The position numbers and the translations under genes are program-made. The notes below the pieces were generated by a model. It was not told the DNA's origin and ran no database searches. It saw only the letters and a list, made by a program, of their open reading frames with translations. Shown one piece after another: positions 52,012-59,937 of a stretch of 64,000 nucleotides of DNA (position 1 is its first letter; each line of letters opens with the position of its first letter). The DNA comes from Roseibium aggregatum (GTDB taxonomy: Bacteria; Pseudomonadota; Alphaproteobacteria; Rhizobiales; Stappiaceae): assembly GCF_017309185.1 (NCBI RefSeq), contig NZ_JAEKJZ010000001.1:62001-126000 (forward strand), in the 5' to 3' direction.

Positions 52012-52313
52012 GGATCCGCTCGTGAATTCGGGGCTTGCGAGGTGAGGGCACCTCGGTCTTCGGAAGTGGGGAGAACCTAACCCAGGCTTGCCGGCGCAAT
52101 CAAGACGGTGGGGGAGATTGTGGGAAAGAGACGGACGAAACGATCATCCTGACATACTTCCAGCACACAGGGGCCTACTCGCCTTTCGCGACGGCAACGG
52201 CCTTGATCTTCCCAATATCGATCTGGAAATGAGTGAGGCCCGAAACTCCGCTTGCGCTCCGTCCGAGGTGACCGGGGAGGAGCAAATACACACAAATGGC
52301 CGAAGTTGAGTGC
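52012..52313. other. Intergenic region without recognised gene
   Basis: This 302-bp stretch lies between the start of ytoQ and the stop of the YeeZ-like gene. It has a small inverted repeat (GAGGTGAGGGCACCTC, about 52038-52053) and GC-rich sequence. I checked it for tRNA-, SRP- and tmRNA-like landmarks and found none convincing. Confidence 0.4.
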
Positions 52314-53171
52314 CTACCCGCTCTCAGCCAATGCCTTCAACGCCACCCGGTAATCCGGATAACGGAACGCATAGCCCAGTTCGTCCTTGAGCCGCCGGTT
52401 CGAAACCCGTTTGTTCTCGCCGTAAAACGACCGCGCCATGGGCGTCAGATCCGCCGTTTCGAACGGGATCTCCGGCGGCGGCGCAATGCCGAGCAACCCG
52501 GCGCCGAACGCGACCACATCCTGGGGCGGAGCGGGTTCGTCGTCGGTGACATTGAAGATCCGCGTGGACGGTGTGTCCATGGCCGCCGCGACCGCCCCCG
52601 CGATGTCGTCGACGTGGATGCGGTTGAACACCTGTCCAGGCTTGACCAGCCTGCGGGCCGTCCCGGCCCTGAGCTTTTCCAGTCCGTTGCGGCCCGGGCC
52701 GTAGATGCCTGACAGACGGAAGATCTGCACCGGCAGGCCGCGCGCTTCCGAAAAATCCATCCACGCCTTCTCCGCCGCGACCCGCTGGACAGAGCGTTTG
52801 GAAACCGGCCTGAGCGGCGTCTCCTCATCGACCCAGGCACCGTCGTGATCGCCGTAGACACCGACGGTGGAGAGGTAACCGGTCCAGACGGGGCGGGCGG
52901 CGGCGATGTCTTTCCCGTGAAGGAGCAAAACGGGATCGCCCGCCTCACCCGGTGCGATGGACAGGAGCACATGGGTCGCCGACCGCAAGGCCTCCTTGAT
53001 GCTGCCGTTCGCGTTTTGGCCGTCGAAGACAAAGGGCTCCACCCCCATTGCTTTCAGGGCCTCGGCCTTTTCCGGTGAGCGGGTTGTGCCGCCGATCCAG
53101 TCGAACCGTCCGCGAACTTCCTCGACGATGGCTTTGGCGGAATATCCCACCCCAAAGACAAACAGGCGCAT
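52314..53171 (-). CDS. NAD(P)-dependent epimerase/dehydratase-like SDR (YeeZ-like)
   Basis: A 285-aa extended SDR of the YeeZ type. The nucleotide turn is RLFVFGVGYSAKAIVEEV (GxGxxA form), LSTVGVYGDHDGAWVDEETP contains the serine/threonine region with SVQRVAAEKAW in place of a classical YxxxK, and IFRLSGIYGPGRNGLEKL follows. The substrate is unknown for the family. It ends the minus-strand group of three genes with the two methyltransferases, with three bases between it and the next stop. Confidence 0.85.
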   Translation of the reverse strand: MRLFVFGVGYSAKAIVEEVRGRFDWIGGTTRSPEKAEALKAMGVEPFVFDGQNANGSIKEALRSATHVLLSIAPGEAGDPVLLLHGKDIAAARPVWTGYLSTVGVYGDHDGAWVDEETPLRPVSKRSVQRVAAEKAWMDFSEARGLPVQIFRLSGIYGPGRNGLEKLRAGTARRLVKPGQVFNRIHVDDIAGAVAAAMDTPSTRIFNVTDDEPAPPQDVVAFGAGLLGIAPPPEIPFETADLTPMARSFYGENKRVSNRRLKDELGYAFRYPDYRVALKALAESG

Positions 53172-53174
53172 GAG

Positions 53175-54017
53175 CTAGATTTCCAGATGCTTGCGGCGGA
53201 TCTCGTAAAGCGCCACGCCGGTGGCGACCGCCAGATTGAGACTGTCGGCCTGGCCCGCCTGAGGGATACGGATCACCGTGCCGCAGGCCTCGGCCATGTC
53301 GTCCTCAAGTCCCTTCTGCTCATTGCCCATCACCAGGAGAACCGGGTCCTTGTAGTCCGGCGTGCGATAATCCACCGAGCCTTTCAGATGGGTGGCAGCG
53401 ACTGTGCCTGGCCAGGTGCGGGCCAGGGCCTTGAACTCGTCCTTGCTCAGCTTTGCCAGCGGCACGTGAAACAGCGAGCCCATGGTGGCGCGCACCGCTT
53501 CGACGGCGAAGGGATCGGTGCAATCTCCGACCAGCATAACGCCCGTACCGCCGACCGCGTCGAGCGTGCGGATAATCGTGCCGAGATTGCCCGGATCGCG
53601 CACCCGGTCGAGGGCGACCCAGAGCGTCGCGCCCGCCGGATCGATATCCCTGGCCGTCAGGATCTGCTGCTCGTAGACGCCGACCACCATCTGCGGATTG
53701 TCTTTGCGCGTCATCGCGGACATGACGGCGGTTGAGGTTTCCAGGATCAGCGCGCCGCGCGCCTTGGCGCTTGCCGCCGCCTTCTGAGCCACCGGATTGT
53801 CGCGGGCCTCCGGCCCGAGCGCCAGATAACGCACACCCCAGCCGGCGGCGAGCGCGTCTGTGGCAAGCTTCAACCCCTCGGCGACGAACAGGCCGGACTG
53901 GCTGCGATGCTTGCGCTGGGCGACCAGCCCCTTGATTTCCTTGACCAGCGGATTGGAATGGCTGGTGATCTGCTTCACCGCACCCTGCCGCGCAGCCTCC
54001 TGGCGCTTGTCGTTCAT
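53175..54017 (-). CDS. TrmH/SpoU-family RNA 2'-O-methyltransferase
   Basis: A 280-aa SPOUT methyltransferase expected to modify rRNA or tRNA at a ribose 2'-OH. An N-terminal substrate-binding domain (NPLVKEIKGLVAQRKHRSQS, then LFVAEGLKLATDAL) precedes SPOUT motif 1 (RDPGNLGTIIRTLDAVG), motif 2 (VLLVMGNEQKGLEDDM) and motif 3 (VIRIPQAGQADSLNLAVATG). The start ATG 54017 overlaps the stop of the upstream methyltransferase as ATGA. It is similar to RlmB- and TsnR-like enzymes; the target nucleotide is not determined. Confidence 0.92.
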   Translation of the reverse strand: MNDKRQEAARQGAVKQITSHSNPLVKEIKGLVAQRKHRSQSGLFVAEGLKLATDALAAGWGVRYLALGPEARDNPVAQKAAASAKARGALILETSTAVMSAMTRKDNPQMVVGVYEQQILTARDIDPAGATLWVALDRVRDPGNLGTIIRTLDAVGGTGVMLVGDCTDPFAVEAVRATMGSLFHVPLAKLSKDEFKALARTWPGTVAATHLKGSVDYRTPDYKDPVLLVMGNEQKGLEDDMAEACGTVIRIPQAGQADSLNLAVATGVALYEIRRKHLEI

Positions 54018-54967
54018 CGGCTGCTCCAACGGGAAAACAGCGAGGTGGAGAGCGCTCGCTCGCCGTCCTCCTCGCGAATGACCAGTTCGCCAGACTCTAG
54101 CAGGCCGCCCTGGGTGTCGAGCGTCTCGGCCATCAATTCGTGAATGGCCACGAAACTGGAGCGGATCGCATAGGCCGTCAGGATCATGAACAGCGCGTCC
54201 TTCGCCAGCAGCTTCTGCAGGTCGTCGAGCATGCCGGGCAGGGAGGTATAAAGATCCCAGACCTCGCCCTTCGGTCCGCGGCCGTATTTGGGCGGATCGA
54301 GAATGATGCCGTCATAGGTGTTGCCGCGCCGGACCTCCCGGGCGACGAATTTCGATGCGTCCTCGCAGATCCAGCGGATCGGCAGGTCCTCCAGGCCGGA
54401 GAGCGCCTGGTTCTCGCGGGCATAGCCGATGGCCTTCTTGGATGCATCCACATGGGTTACCTGCGCGCCCTCCGTGGCGGGCAGCAGAGAGGCAAGGCCG
54501 GTGTAGCCGAAAAGGTTCAGAATCTTGAGCGGCTTGTCCGGCGCGCGCTCCCGCTCCGCGCGGACCTTTCCATTGACCCAGTCCCAATGGGCGGCCTGTT
54601 CGGGAAAGACGCCGACATGCCGGAACGACATGAACCGGCCGTTGTAGCGCACCGGCCCATAGGCCATCGGCCAGGTCTCCGGCACGTTGCCGGAAAACTT
54701 CCAGCGCCCAGGGCCTTCTTCGTCCGTGTCTCCGGAAAAGACCGCGTCCGCTCGCGCCCACACGCTCTCCTTCAGCCGTCGCGCACCCATCGCCTGAGGT
54801 TCCGGCCGTACGATGGTGAAGCGTCCGTAGCGTTCCAGCTTCTCGCCACCGCCCATGTCGAGAAGCCGGTAGTCCTTCCAACCTTTCGTTTCCAGGATCA
54901 CCGGCCATGATTGAACGGGCGGTTTTCCGGAAGGGGCAAAGGAGGGGGCGCAGGTCTGGTCCGCCAA
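54014..54967 (-). CDS. Class I SAM-dependent RNA methyltransferase (RlmI/RlmK-like)
   Basis: A 317-aa methyltransferase of the RlmI/RlmKL-C group. The core has KILNLFGYTGLASLLPATEG (motif I), VTHVDASKKAIGYARENQAL and IILDPPKYGRGPKGEVWDLY with the DPPKYG catalytic motif. The N-terminal PUA domain of RlmI is missing. The start used is TTG 54967, since no ATG gives a better N-terminus. It is coupled by ATGA overlap to the SpoU gene, which suggests joint action in RNA modification. The exact rRNA position is unknown. Confidence 0.86.
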   Translation of the reverse strand: MADQTCAPSFAPSGKPPVQSWPVILETKGWKDYRLLDMGGGEKLERYGRFTIVRPEPQAMGARRLKESVWARADAVFSGDTDEEGPGRWKFSGNVPETWPMAYGPVRYNGRFMSFRHVGVFPEQAAHWDWVNGKVRAERERAPDKPLKILNLFGYTGLASLLPATEGAQVTHVDASKKAIGYARENQALSGLEDLPIRWICEDASKFVAREVRRGNTYDGIILDPPKYGRGPKGEVWDLYTSLPGMLDDLQKLLAKDALFMILTAYAIRSSFVAIHELMAETLDTQGGLLESGELVIREEDGERALSTSLFSRWSSR

Positions 54968-55165
54968 TTCGGTCTCTCGGGCTTTTATGGGTGGTCCTGC
55001 CTTCCGCCTTAGTCTTGTGGCGGGGGAAGGTCAAGACGTTGCGGGCGGTGACAGGGGGGAACCGCCGGCCCGAGGAAGCAAGCTCTCATTCTGTGATGCC
55101 GGTAACAGACCGACTTGATCGCCTGCCTTAGCGTAATGCCGTCGACGCAACAGTTGGGGCGAGCC

Positions 55166-56077
55166 ATGTTTACATTCCATCGATCCGTAAAGCTGAAAGT
55201 CCAGGAGCAGTACGACCCGTACATCCAATACGCCAAGGCCGGCGAGATCACCGAGGACAAGGGCTGGGCGGCCGTTTTCATCGGATCGGAAGGCAATGAC
55301 CTGATCTACGGCGATGTGTTTTCCGACACCATGTACGGCAATGGCGGCCGCGACGGGCTTGTCGGCGGCGGTGGAAACGACAAGCTTTACGGCGGCGACG
55401 ACAACGACACGTTCATCGGTGGGGAGGGCGCCGACGAGATGTTCGGGGAAGACGGCGACGACTTCTTCTGGGGTGAGCTCGACGGCAACATCATCGACGG
55501 TGGCGCAGGCATCGACACGATCTGCTATTCCGGCTTCGAGGTCGGCGTCACCGTGGTTCTGAGTTTCGGGTTCGCGCAAAGGAACGACAGTTCGTATCCG
55601 TCGGAGAACCTGACCAATGTCGAAAACGTTATCGGAACCAATCACGACGACATCATCGGCGGGGACAGCCTTGCCGCCGGTAACCGGCTGTCGGGTGGCG
55701 GCGGCAACGACTATATCTCCGGCGAAGGCGGAACGGACGTCATCATCGGCGGCTATGGCGCCGATGTCCTCCTCGGCGGCAGTGAAAGCGACACCTTCCT
55801 GTTCAATCTCGGCGACAGCAACGGCGAGCAGTACACCTTCGACACGATCAAGGATTTCGACCGGGACGACGACGTGATGCGGTTCCAGGTCTACGATCCG
55901 GCGACGGCTGACTGGTCGGTGCGGGAGGGCGTGGTCGACGGCGCGGCCGGCACCTGGGTCCAGATAACCCAACTGTTGACCAGCGGAGCGCAAGCCGAGA
56001 CCAAAACACTCTATGAAGTGTTTCTCGAGGGGACCGTTCTTTCGACCGTTGACGCCGGCGACATCGAGCTATTCTGA
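55166..56077 (+). CDS. Small RTX calcium-binding protein
   Basis: A 303-aa protein built mostly of glycine-aspartate RTX nonapeptides: GSEGNDLIYGD, GGGGNDKLYGGDDNDTF, GGEGADEMFGEDGDD, GTNHDDIIGGD, GGGGNDYISGEGG and GGYGADVLLGG. They form two calcium-bound beta-roll blocks separated by a linker at about 125-155. The C-terminus (DTIKDFDRDDDVMRFQVYD, then VDAGDIELF) has the typical M10_C/hemolysin end with a hydrophobic terminal stretch, which suggests type I secretion. No ABC exporter or HlyD gene is nearby. ATG 55166 (MFTFHRSVKL) has GGGGCGAG upstream; two earlier in-frame starts exist. Confidence 0.87.
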   Translation: MFTFHRSVKLKVQEQYDPYIQYAKAGEITEDKGWAAVFIGSEGNDLIYGDVFSDTMYGNGGRDGLVGGGGNDKLYGGDDNDTFIGGEGADEMFGEDGDDFFWGELDGNIIDGGAGIDTICYSGFEVGVTVVLSFGFAQRNDSSYPSENLTNVENVIGTNHDDIIGGDSLAAGNRLSGGGGNDYISGEGGTDVIIGGYGADVLLGGSESDTFLFNLGDSNGEQYTFDTIKDFDRDDDVMRFQVYDPATADWSVREGVVDGAAGTWVQITQLLTSGAQAETKTLYEVFLEGTVLSTVDAGDIELF

Positions 56078-56093
56078 AGGGACGGGTGGGAGG

Positions 56094-56639
56094 CTAAGCC
56101 CCTTGTCCCTGCAATCCGATCGCCCGGCTGATCCCGGCGCCCTCGTTGATGACCCGGTAGTAGGGGCGCGGGGGGCGCAGAGCGGCATCGACCGAACGTT
56201 CGATCCAGTTGCGTTCGTCAAGCTCGCGCAGCGACTTTGACAGGGCCCGGTCAGTGATTGGCACAAGGTCGCGCTTGATCTCCGAGAACAGCTTCGGCCT
56301 GCTCGCCACCGCCAGCAGCGGAACGGTCCACATTTTCCGGAGCAGGGCCGCTCCGGCGTCGTCTCTCACAGTGGCTTCGATCCTGTGGGCAATGGGCGCC
56401 AGCGCCTGCCCTTTCGGGGTAAGGCGAAACTCCGGCCTGAGCGGATGGCCGTGCCCCGGGTTGCGTTCCATCAGGCCTAGCTCCTCGAGATGGCGGAGGG
56501 ACTGAACGAAGGCCGTCCGGCTGGCGCCCGAGGCGGCGAGCAGGGGCGCCTGACGCGCCGGTACACCTTCGTGCAACAACGCGAGCGCCTTCAGGGACCA
56601 GGCTCTCGAAGTCAGCTTGACAAGCGTATTTATGTCCAT
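56094..56639 (-). CDS. Tandem winged-helix (HxlR-like) transcriptional regulator
   Basis: A 181-aa protein with two HxlR-like winged helices in a row. The first runs from about residue 10 to 90 (RAWSLKALALLHEGVPARQA, then LRHLEELGLMERN and EFRLTPKGQALAPI). The second runs from about 100 to 175 (MWTVPLLAVASRPKLFSEIK, then RALSKSLRELDERNWIERSV and YYRVINEGAGI). Normal HxlR proteins have one such domain and dimerise, so this looks like a built-in dimer. I chose ATG 56639; longer starts extend over the VOC gene. It is divergent from the VOC gene across only 39 bp. Confidence 0.8.
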   Translation of the reverse strand: MDINTLVKLTSRAWSLKALALLHEGVPARQAPLLAASGASRTAFVQSLRHLEELGLMERNPGHGHPLRPEFRLTPKGQALAPIAHRIEATVRDDAGAALLRKMWTVPLLAVASRPKLFSEIKRDLVPITDRALSKSLRELDERNWIERSVDAALRPPRPYYRVINEGAGISRAIGLQGQGA

Positions 56640-56678
56640 AAAGTATAGCATATATATTTTTTCCAGAAAGGGAAGCCT

Positions 56679-57056
56679 ATGGCCGTGGTCACACTTGAAA
56701 ACACGATTACCCTCGCTCTGTCGGTACGCGACAGGCATGTCAGCGCGGATTGGTACGGAAAGACCCTCGGGTTCGAGGTTCTGTATCACGCCGACGAAGC
56801 CGGCTGGAGCGAGCTGCGGACCAGGACTGAAGGCGTGACGCTTGGGTTGGGAGAGCAGACGGAGCCCTCTCCCGGAAACACGGTCCCGGTCTTCGGGATC
56901 GCCGATATCGCCTCCGCGCGCAGCGCGCTCGAGGCCGCCGGTGTCAGGTTCGACGGCCCGACCGAGACGATCGAGGGCATGGTCAGCACGGCAACCTTCT
57001 ACGATCCCGACGGCAATGCCCTGATGCTCGCGCAGGACCTGACGCAGCAGGGCTGA
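56679..57056 (+). CDS. VOC-family (glyoxalase/dioxygenase-like) protein
   Basis: A 125-aa vicinal-oxygen-chelate fold protein. ITLALSVRDRHVSADWYGKT is the first beta-alpha-beta-beta module and IASARSALEAAGVRFDGPTE with ATFYDPDGNALMLAQDL is the second. A metal-ligand-like His in the first module is absent, but Glu and Gln/Asp positions in the second could bind metal. The family includes lyases, dioxygenases and antibiotic-binding proteins, so the function is open. The short divergent gap points to control by the tandem HxlR-like regulator. Confidence 0.87.
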   Translation: MAVVTLENTITLALSVRDRHVSADWYGKTLGFEVLYHADEAGWSELRTRTEGVTLGLGEQTEPSPGNTVPVFGIADIASARSALEAAGVRFDGPTETIEGMVSTATFYDPDGNALMLAQDLTQQG

Positions 57057-57084
57057 GGGAGAGACCCTCAGCGAGATATCCTTT

Positions 57085-57963
57085 TCACTGCTCCAGCTCG
57101 TTCAACTGCTCATGCAGCCGCTCGATCGCCTTCAGGTGTGTGCGGCCCTTCTGGCCAAGCTGGCGGCTGAGATCGACGGCGAGCAGGCGCAGCACCGCGT
57201 GGGCCGGCGTGTAGGTATCGAACAGGAAGCCGCTGGCGGTTTCGCAGACCAGGGTCTCTTTGGCGAGAGCAGGCAGACCGCGTGCGGTCGGGTCGGTGAT
57301 GAGAACGATCGGCACGCCCAGATCGGCCACGCTCTTCATGATGTTGGAAATCTGCGCCCGCCGCCGGCGCATCGCAACCACGATCACGAGATCCTCCGCG
57401 CCAAGATCGGCGAGGTGATCGCCGGGCGTCTCTCCGGGACCCGGAAACAGTAGCACGTTCGGGCGGATCTGGCCGAGCAGGCCGCGCAGATAGCCCGCCA
57501 GATGGTAACTGTTGCGATGCCCGATGACGACGATCCGGCGTGCGCCGGCGATCCGGGTGCAGACGCGGGCAACAGCCGCTGCATCCAATTTGTGCAGCGT
57601 TCGCTGGAGCGCCTGGATTTCGTCGTTGAAAAAAGTTCCGGGATCGACCGGCCCCACCGTCCCGGACTGCGCCGAGGTTGCCAGATAGATCGGCGAACCC
57701 CGGTCCCGGGCCTCCCTCGACTGGCGTCTGGCCTCGTCGAAACTGGCAAAGCCGATGCGCTTGAAGAACCTGGTCACCGCCGCCTTGGAAACACCTGCAA
57801 GTTCTGACAGTTCCGTTGCGGAATAGGCCGCAAGGTCGCCCGGAAACTGGAGCACGAGGTCGGCCAGCTTGCGCTCCGCCGGAGGCAAAGCGGCGTAGAA
57901 TTCGTGAATGCGCCGTTCAAGCGGGGAGGCGGTGTCCAGATCCATTTCGATTTCATTGGTCAT
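57085..57963 (-). CDS. RpiR-family transcriptional regulator
   Basis: A 292-aa regulator with an N-terminal HTH_6 domain (SPLERRIHEFYAALPPAERK, then SATELSELAGVSKAAVTRFF and KRIGFASFDEARRQSREARD) and a C-terminal SIS sugar-isomerase-like domain (ARRIVVIGHRNSYHLAGYLR, then EDLVIVVAMRRRRAQISNIM). SIS domains bind phosphosugars or other anionic ligands. ATG 57963 has GAGGA five bases upstream and is preferred over GTG 57981. It is divergent from the TRAP operon, and two repeats that suit an RpiR operator lie between them, so it is most likely the local repressor. Confidence 0.92.
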   Translation of the reverse strand: MTNEIEMDLDTASPLERRIHEFYAALPPAERKLADLVLQFPGDLAAYSATELSELAGVSKAAVTRFFKRIGFASFDEARRQSREARDRGSPIYLATSAQSGTVGPVDPGTFFNDEIQALQRTLHKLDAAAVARVCTRIAGARRIVVIGHRNSYHLAGYLRGLLGQIRPNVLLFPGPGETPGDHLADLGAEDLVIVVAMRRRRAQISNIMKSVADLGVPIVLITDPTARGLPALAKETLVCETASGFLFDTYTPAHAVLRLLAVDLSRQLGQKGRTHLKAIERLHEQLNELEQ

Positions 57964-58004
57964 GGATTCCTCATCGCACATTTTTTGATCAGCAGCCGCC
58001 TATA

Positions 58005-58051
58005 AAACAGTAGTTTCAATTATGTTGGCATTGTGAAACAATAATTTCAAT
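58005..58051. promoter_or_regulatory. Candidate RpiR operator: two 16-bp direct repeats
   Basis: AAACAGTAGTTTCAAT (58005-58020) and AAACAATAATTTCAAT (58036-58051) differ at two positions and start 31 bp apart, about three helical turns. The right copy sits in the near-perfect dyad TGAAACAATAATTTCA (58034-58049). They occupy the gap between the divergent rpiR and dctQ genes, where the regulator of both should bind. Confidence 0.65.
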
Positions 58052-58068
58052 ATCCGCTTGCCGGGGAG

Positions 58069-58602
58069 ATGTTGAAAACCGCCATGCAGAATTTCGCGTT
58101 CCGTGCCATCCGGGCGAGCCGGGCCCTGAACCGCTGGGTCGAACGGTTTTGCGTCCTGCTCCTGATCGTTCTGACACTCGATGTCTGGCTCGGCATCCTG
58201 GCCCGGTATTTCATTCCCTTTCCGCTGACCTTCACCGAGGAACTGGCCCGCTACCTGATGATCTGGATGGCGCTGCTGGCGATTTCCTGTGGTATTTCGC
58301 GGCGTGAGCACATCGGTGTGCTGGTTCTGATCGAACGACTGCCGCCGGTGGTGCGCAAATGGCTGGCGGTTGCCATCGACCTGACCGCCCTGGTGTTCTT
58401 CGGGGTCCTGCTGGTCTACGGCGTCGGTTTCGTCGAGCGCGGCTTCAGCCGCCTGACGATGATCTTCTCCATTCCGAAGGGCTATCCGTTCTTCGTCGTG
58501 CCAGTGGCGGCGGCGCTGGCCTGTGTCCAGCTCGTGCTGGTCGCCATTCATGACCTCTTTTCCAGCGACGGGATCACCGCCGCCGACAGGGCGGAGATCT
58601 GA
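58069..58602 (+). CDS. TRAP transporter small permease (DctQ-type)
   Basis: A 177-aa four-helix membrane protein of tripartite ATP-independent periplasmic transporters. Helices are near residues 25-45 (FCVLLLIVLTLDVWLGILAR), 60-78, 100-125 and 145-165. The family motif FTEELARYLMIWMALLAISC with GISRREHIGVLVLIERLP is present. ATG 58069 directly abuts GGGGAG, so ATG 58084 might be the true start. It overlaps nothing, but dctM follows one base after its stop, as normal for dctQM pairs. Confidence 0.9.
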   Translation: MLKTAMQNFAFRAIRASRALNRWVERFCVLLLIVLTLDVWLGILARYFIPFPLTFTEELARYLMIWMALLAISCGISRREHIGVLVLIERLPPVVRKWLAVAIDLTALVFFGVLLVYGVGFVERGFSRLTMIFSIPKGYPFFVVPVAAALACVQLVLVAIHDLFSSDGITAADRAEI

Positions 58603-58603
58603 C

Positions 58604-59884
58604 ATGTTGCTGGTTGCCGCGGTTTTCTTCGGTCTTCTCATTCTCGGTATGCCGGTGGGGTTCGTGCTCGGCATCGCCGGTCTTGTCGGCATCTTCGAGA
58701 TGGGCGGCGGGCGGTTCTTCATGATGGTGCCGGACCGTTTCTTCGCCGGTCTCGACCTGTTTCCCTTCCTGGCCATGCCATTCTTCATCCTGGCCGGCGA
58801 GATCATGAACAAGACCGGGATCACGGAATCGCTGGTGCGCCTGGCGGCCGCCCTTGTCGGCTGGCTGCGTGGCGGGATGGCGCATTCCAATATGGTCGCC
58901 TCGGTGCTCTTCGCCGGCATCACCGGCTCGGCGACCGCGGACGCGGCCGCTTTCGGCAACACCCTGGTTCCGGCCATGGTGCGCAGCGGCTATTCCAAAC
59001 CCTATGCCTGCGCGGTGACCGCCGCCGGATCGATCATCGGCCCGACGATCCCGCCTTCGACGCTCGCCGTCATCTACGGTTCGATCATGGGCGTGTCGAT
59101 TGCCGGCCTGTTCGCCGCCGGCCTGCTGCCGGGTCTCCTGATCTGCGGCGTCTGCATGACGGTGATCGCGGTCTCCGCCAAGCGGAAGAACCTGCCCGGC
59201 GGCACGGAGCGGCCTTCGGCGACCGTGATCCTGAAGACCTTCAAGGAGAGCATCGCGGCGGTCATCCTGCCGGTCTTCATTCTGGGTTCGATCCTGGGCG
59301 GCTTCGCCACGCCGACCGAGGCGGCCGCCATAGCGGTGGCCTACGCTCTCTTCGTCGGCGGGGTCATCTACCGGGCGCTGACCTGGGACGCGCTCTACGA
59401 AATGCTGGTGCGCACCGCCCGCCTGACCGGCGTGATCTTCCTGATCATCGCGTCCGCCTCGATCCTGACCTGGTGGATGGCCTACAACCAGATCCCGCAG
59501 ATGATCGCCGAAGGCGTGCTCTCCATCTCCGAAGAGCCGGCCGTCGTCATCGCGATGATCATCGGCCTTTTGCTGGTCATCGGCCTGTTCATGGATATCA
59601 ACGCGACGCTGATCATCCTGGCGCCCGTTCTGGCGCCGCTGACCCTGCAGATCGGCATGAACCCGGTTCATGCGGGCATCGTCATCATTCTCGCGCTGAA
59701 CATTTCGCTGATGACGCCACCGGTCGGGGCCTGTCTGTTCGTGCTCGCCTCGGTCACCAAGGAACGGATCGAGGCCATCGCCAGGGAGCTTTGGCCGTTC
59801 ATCATCGCCGAAGCGCTCGTGCTTGTCGTGATCGCCTATTGGGAAGGCCTGGCCCTTGCCCTCCCGCGCTTCTTCGGCCTTTGA
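58604..59884 (+). CDS. TRAP transporter large permease (DctM-type)
   Basis: A 426-aa, about 12-helix secondary transporter subunit of the DctM family that drives substrate import by sodium or proton gradient. MLLVAAVFFGLLILGMPVGF starts the protein. Family blocks GGMAHSNMVASVLFAGITGS with ATADAAAFGNTLVPAM, IGPTIPPSTLAVIYGSI, FATPTEAAAIAVAYALFVGG and MDINATLIILAPVLAPL are all there. ATG 58604 is the natural start, one base after the dctQ stop; an upstream frame inside dctQ was rejected. It lies in the operon dctQ-dctM-dctP-dpaL. Confidence 0.95.
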   Translation: MLLVAAVFFGLLILGMPVGFVLGIAGLVGIFEMGGGRFFMMVPDRFFAGLDLFPFLAMPFFILAGEIMNKTGITESLVRLAAALVGWLRGGMAHSNMVASVLFAGITGSATADAAAFGNTLVPAMVRSGYSKPYACAVTAAGSIIGPTIPPSTLAVIYGSIMGVSIAGLFAAGLLPGLLICGVCMTVIAVSAKRKNLPGGTERPSATVILKTFKESIAAVILPVFILGSILGGFATPTEAAAIAVAYALFVGGVIYRALTWDALYEMLVRTARLTGVIFLIIASASILTWWMAYNQIPQMIAEGVLSISEEPAVVIAMIIGLLLVIGLFMDINATLIILAPVLAPLTLQIGMNPVHAGIVIILALNISLMTPPVGACLFVLASVTKERIEAIARELWPFIIAEALVLVVIAYWEGLALALPRFFGL

Positions 59885-59937
59885 GCCGGAGCAATCAATA
59901 AAACCAGAAGGGCTCTTTCGTAAACGGAGTTGGGAAC

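Noticed and set aside
52012..52110. Possible tRNA-, SRP- or tmRNA-like sequence before ytoQ (GGGTTAGGTTCTCCCC)
   Set aside because: The T-loop-like string is not followed by a matching acceptor stem or CCA, and the SRP GNAR/tetraloop core is absent.
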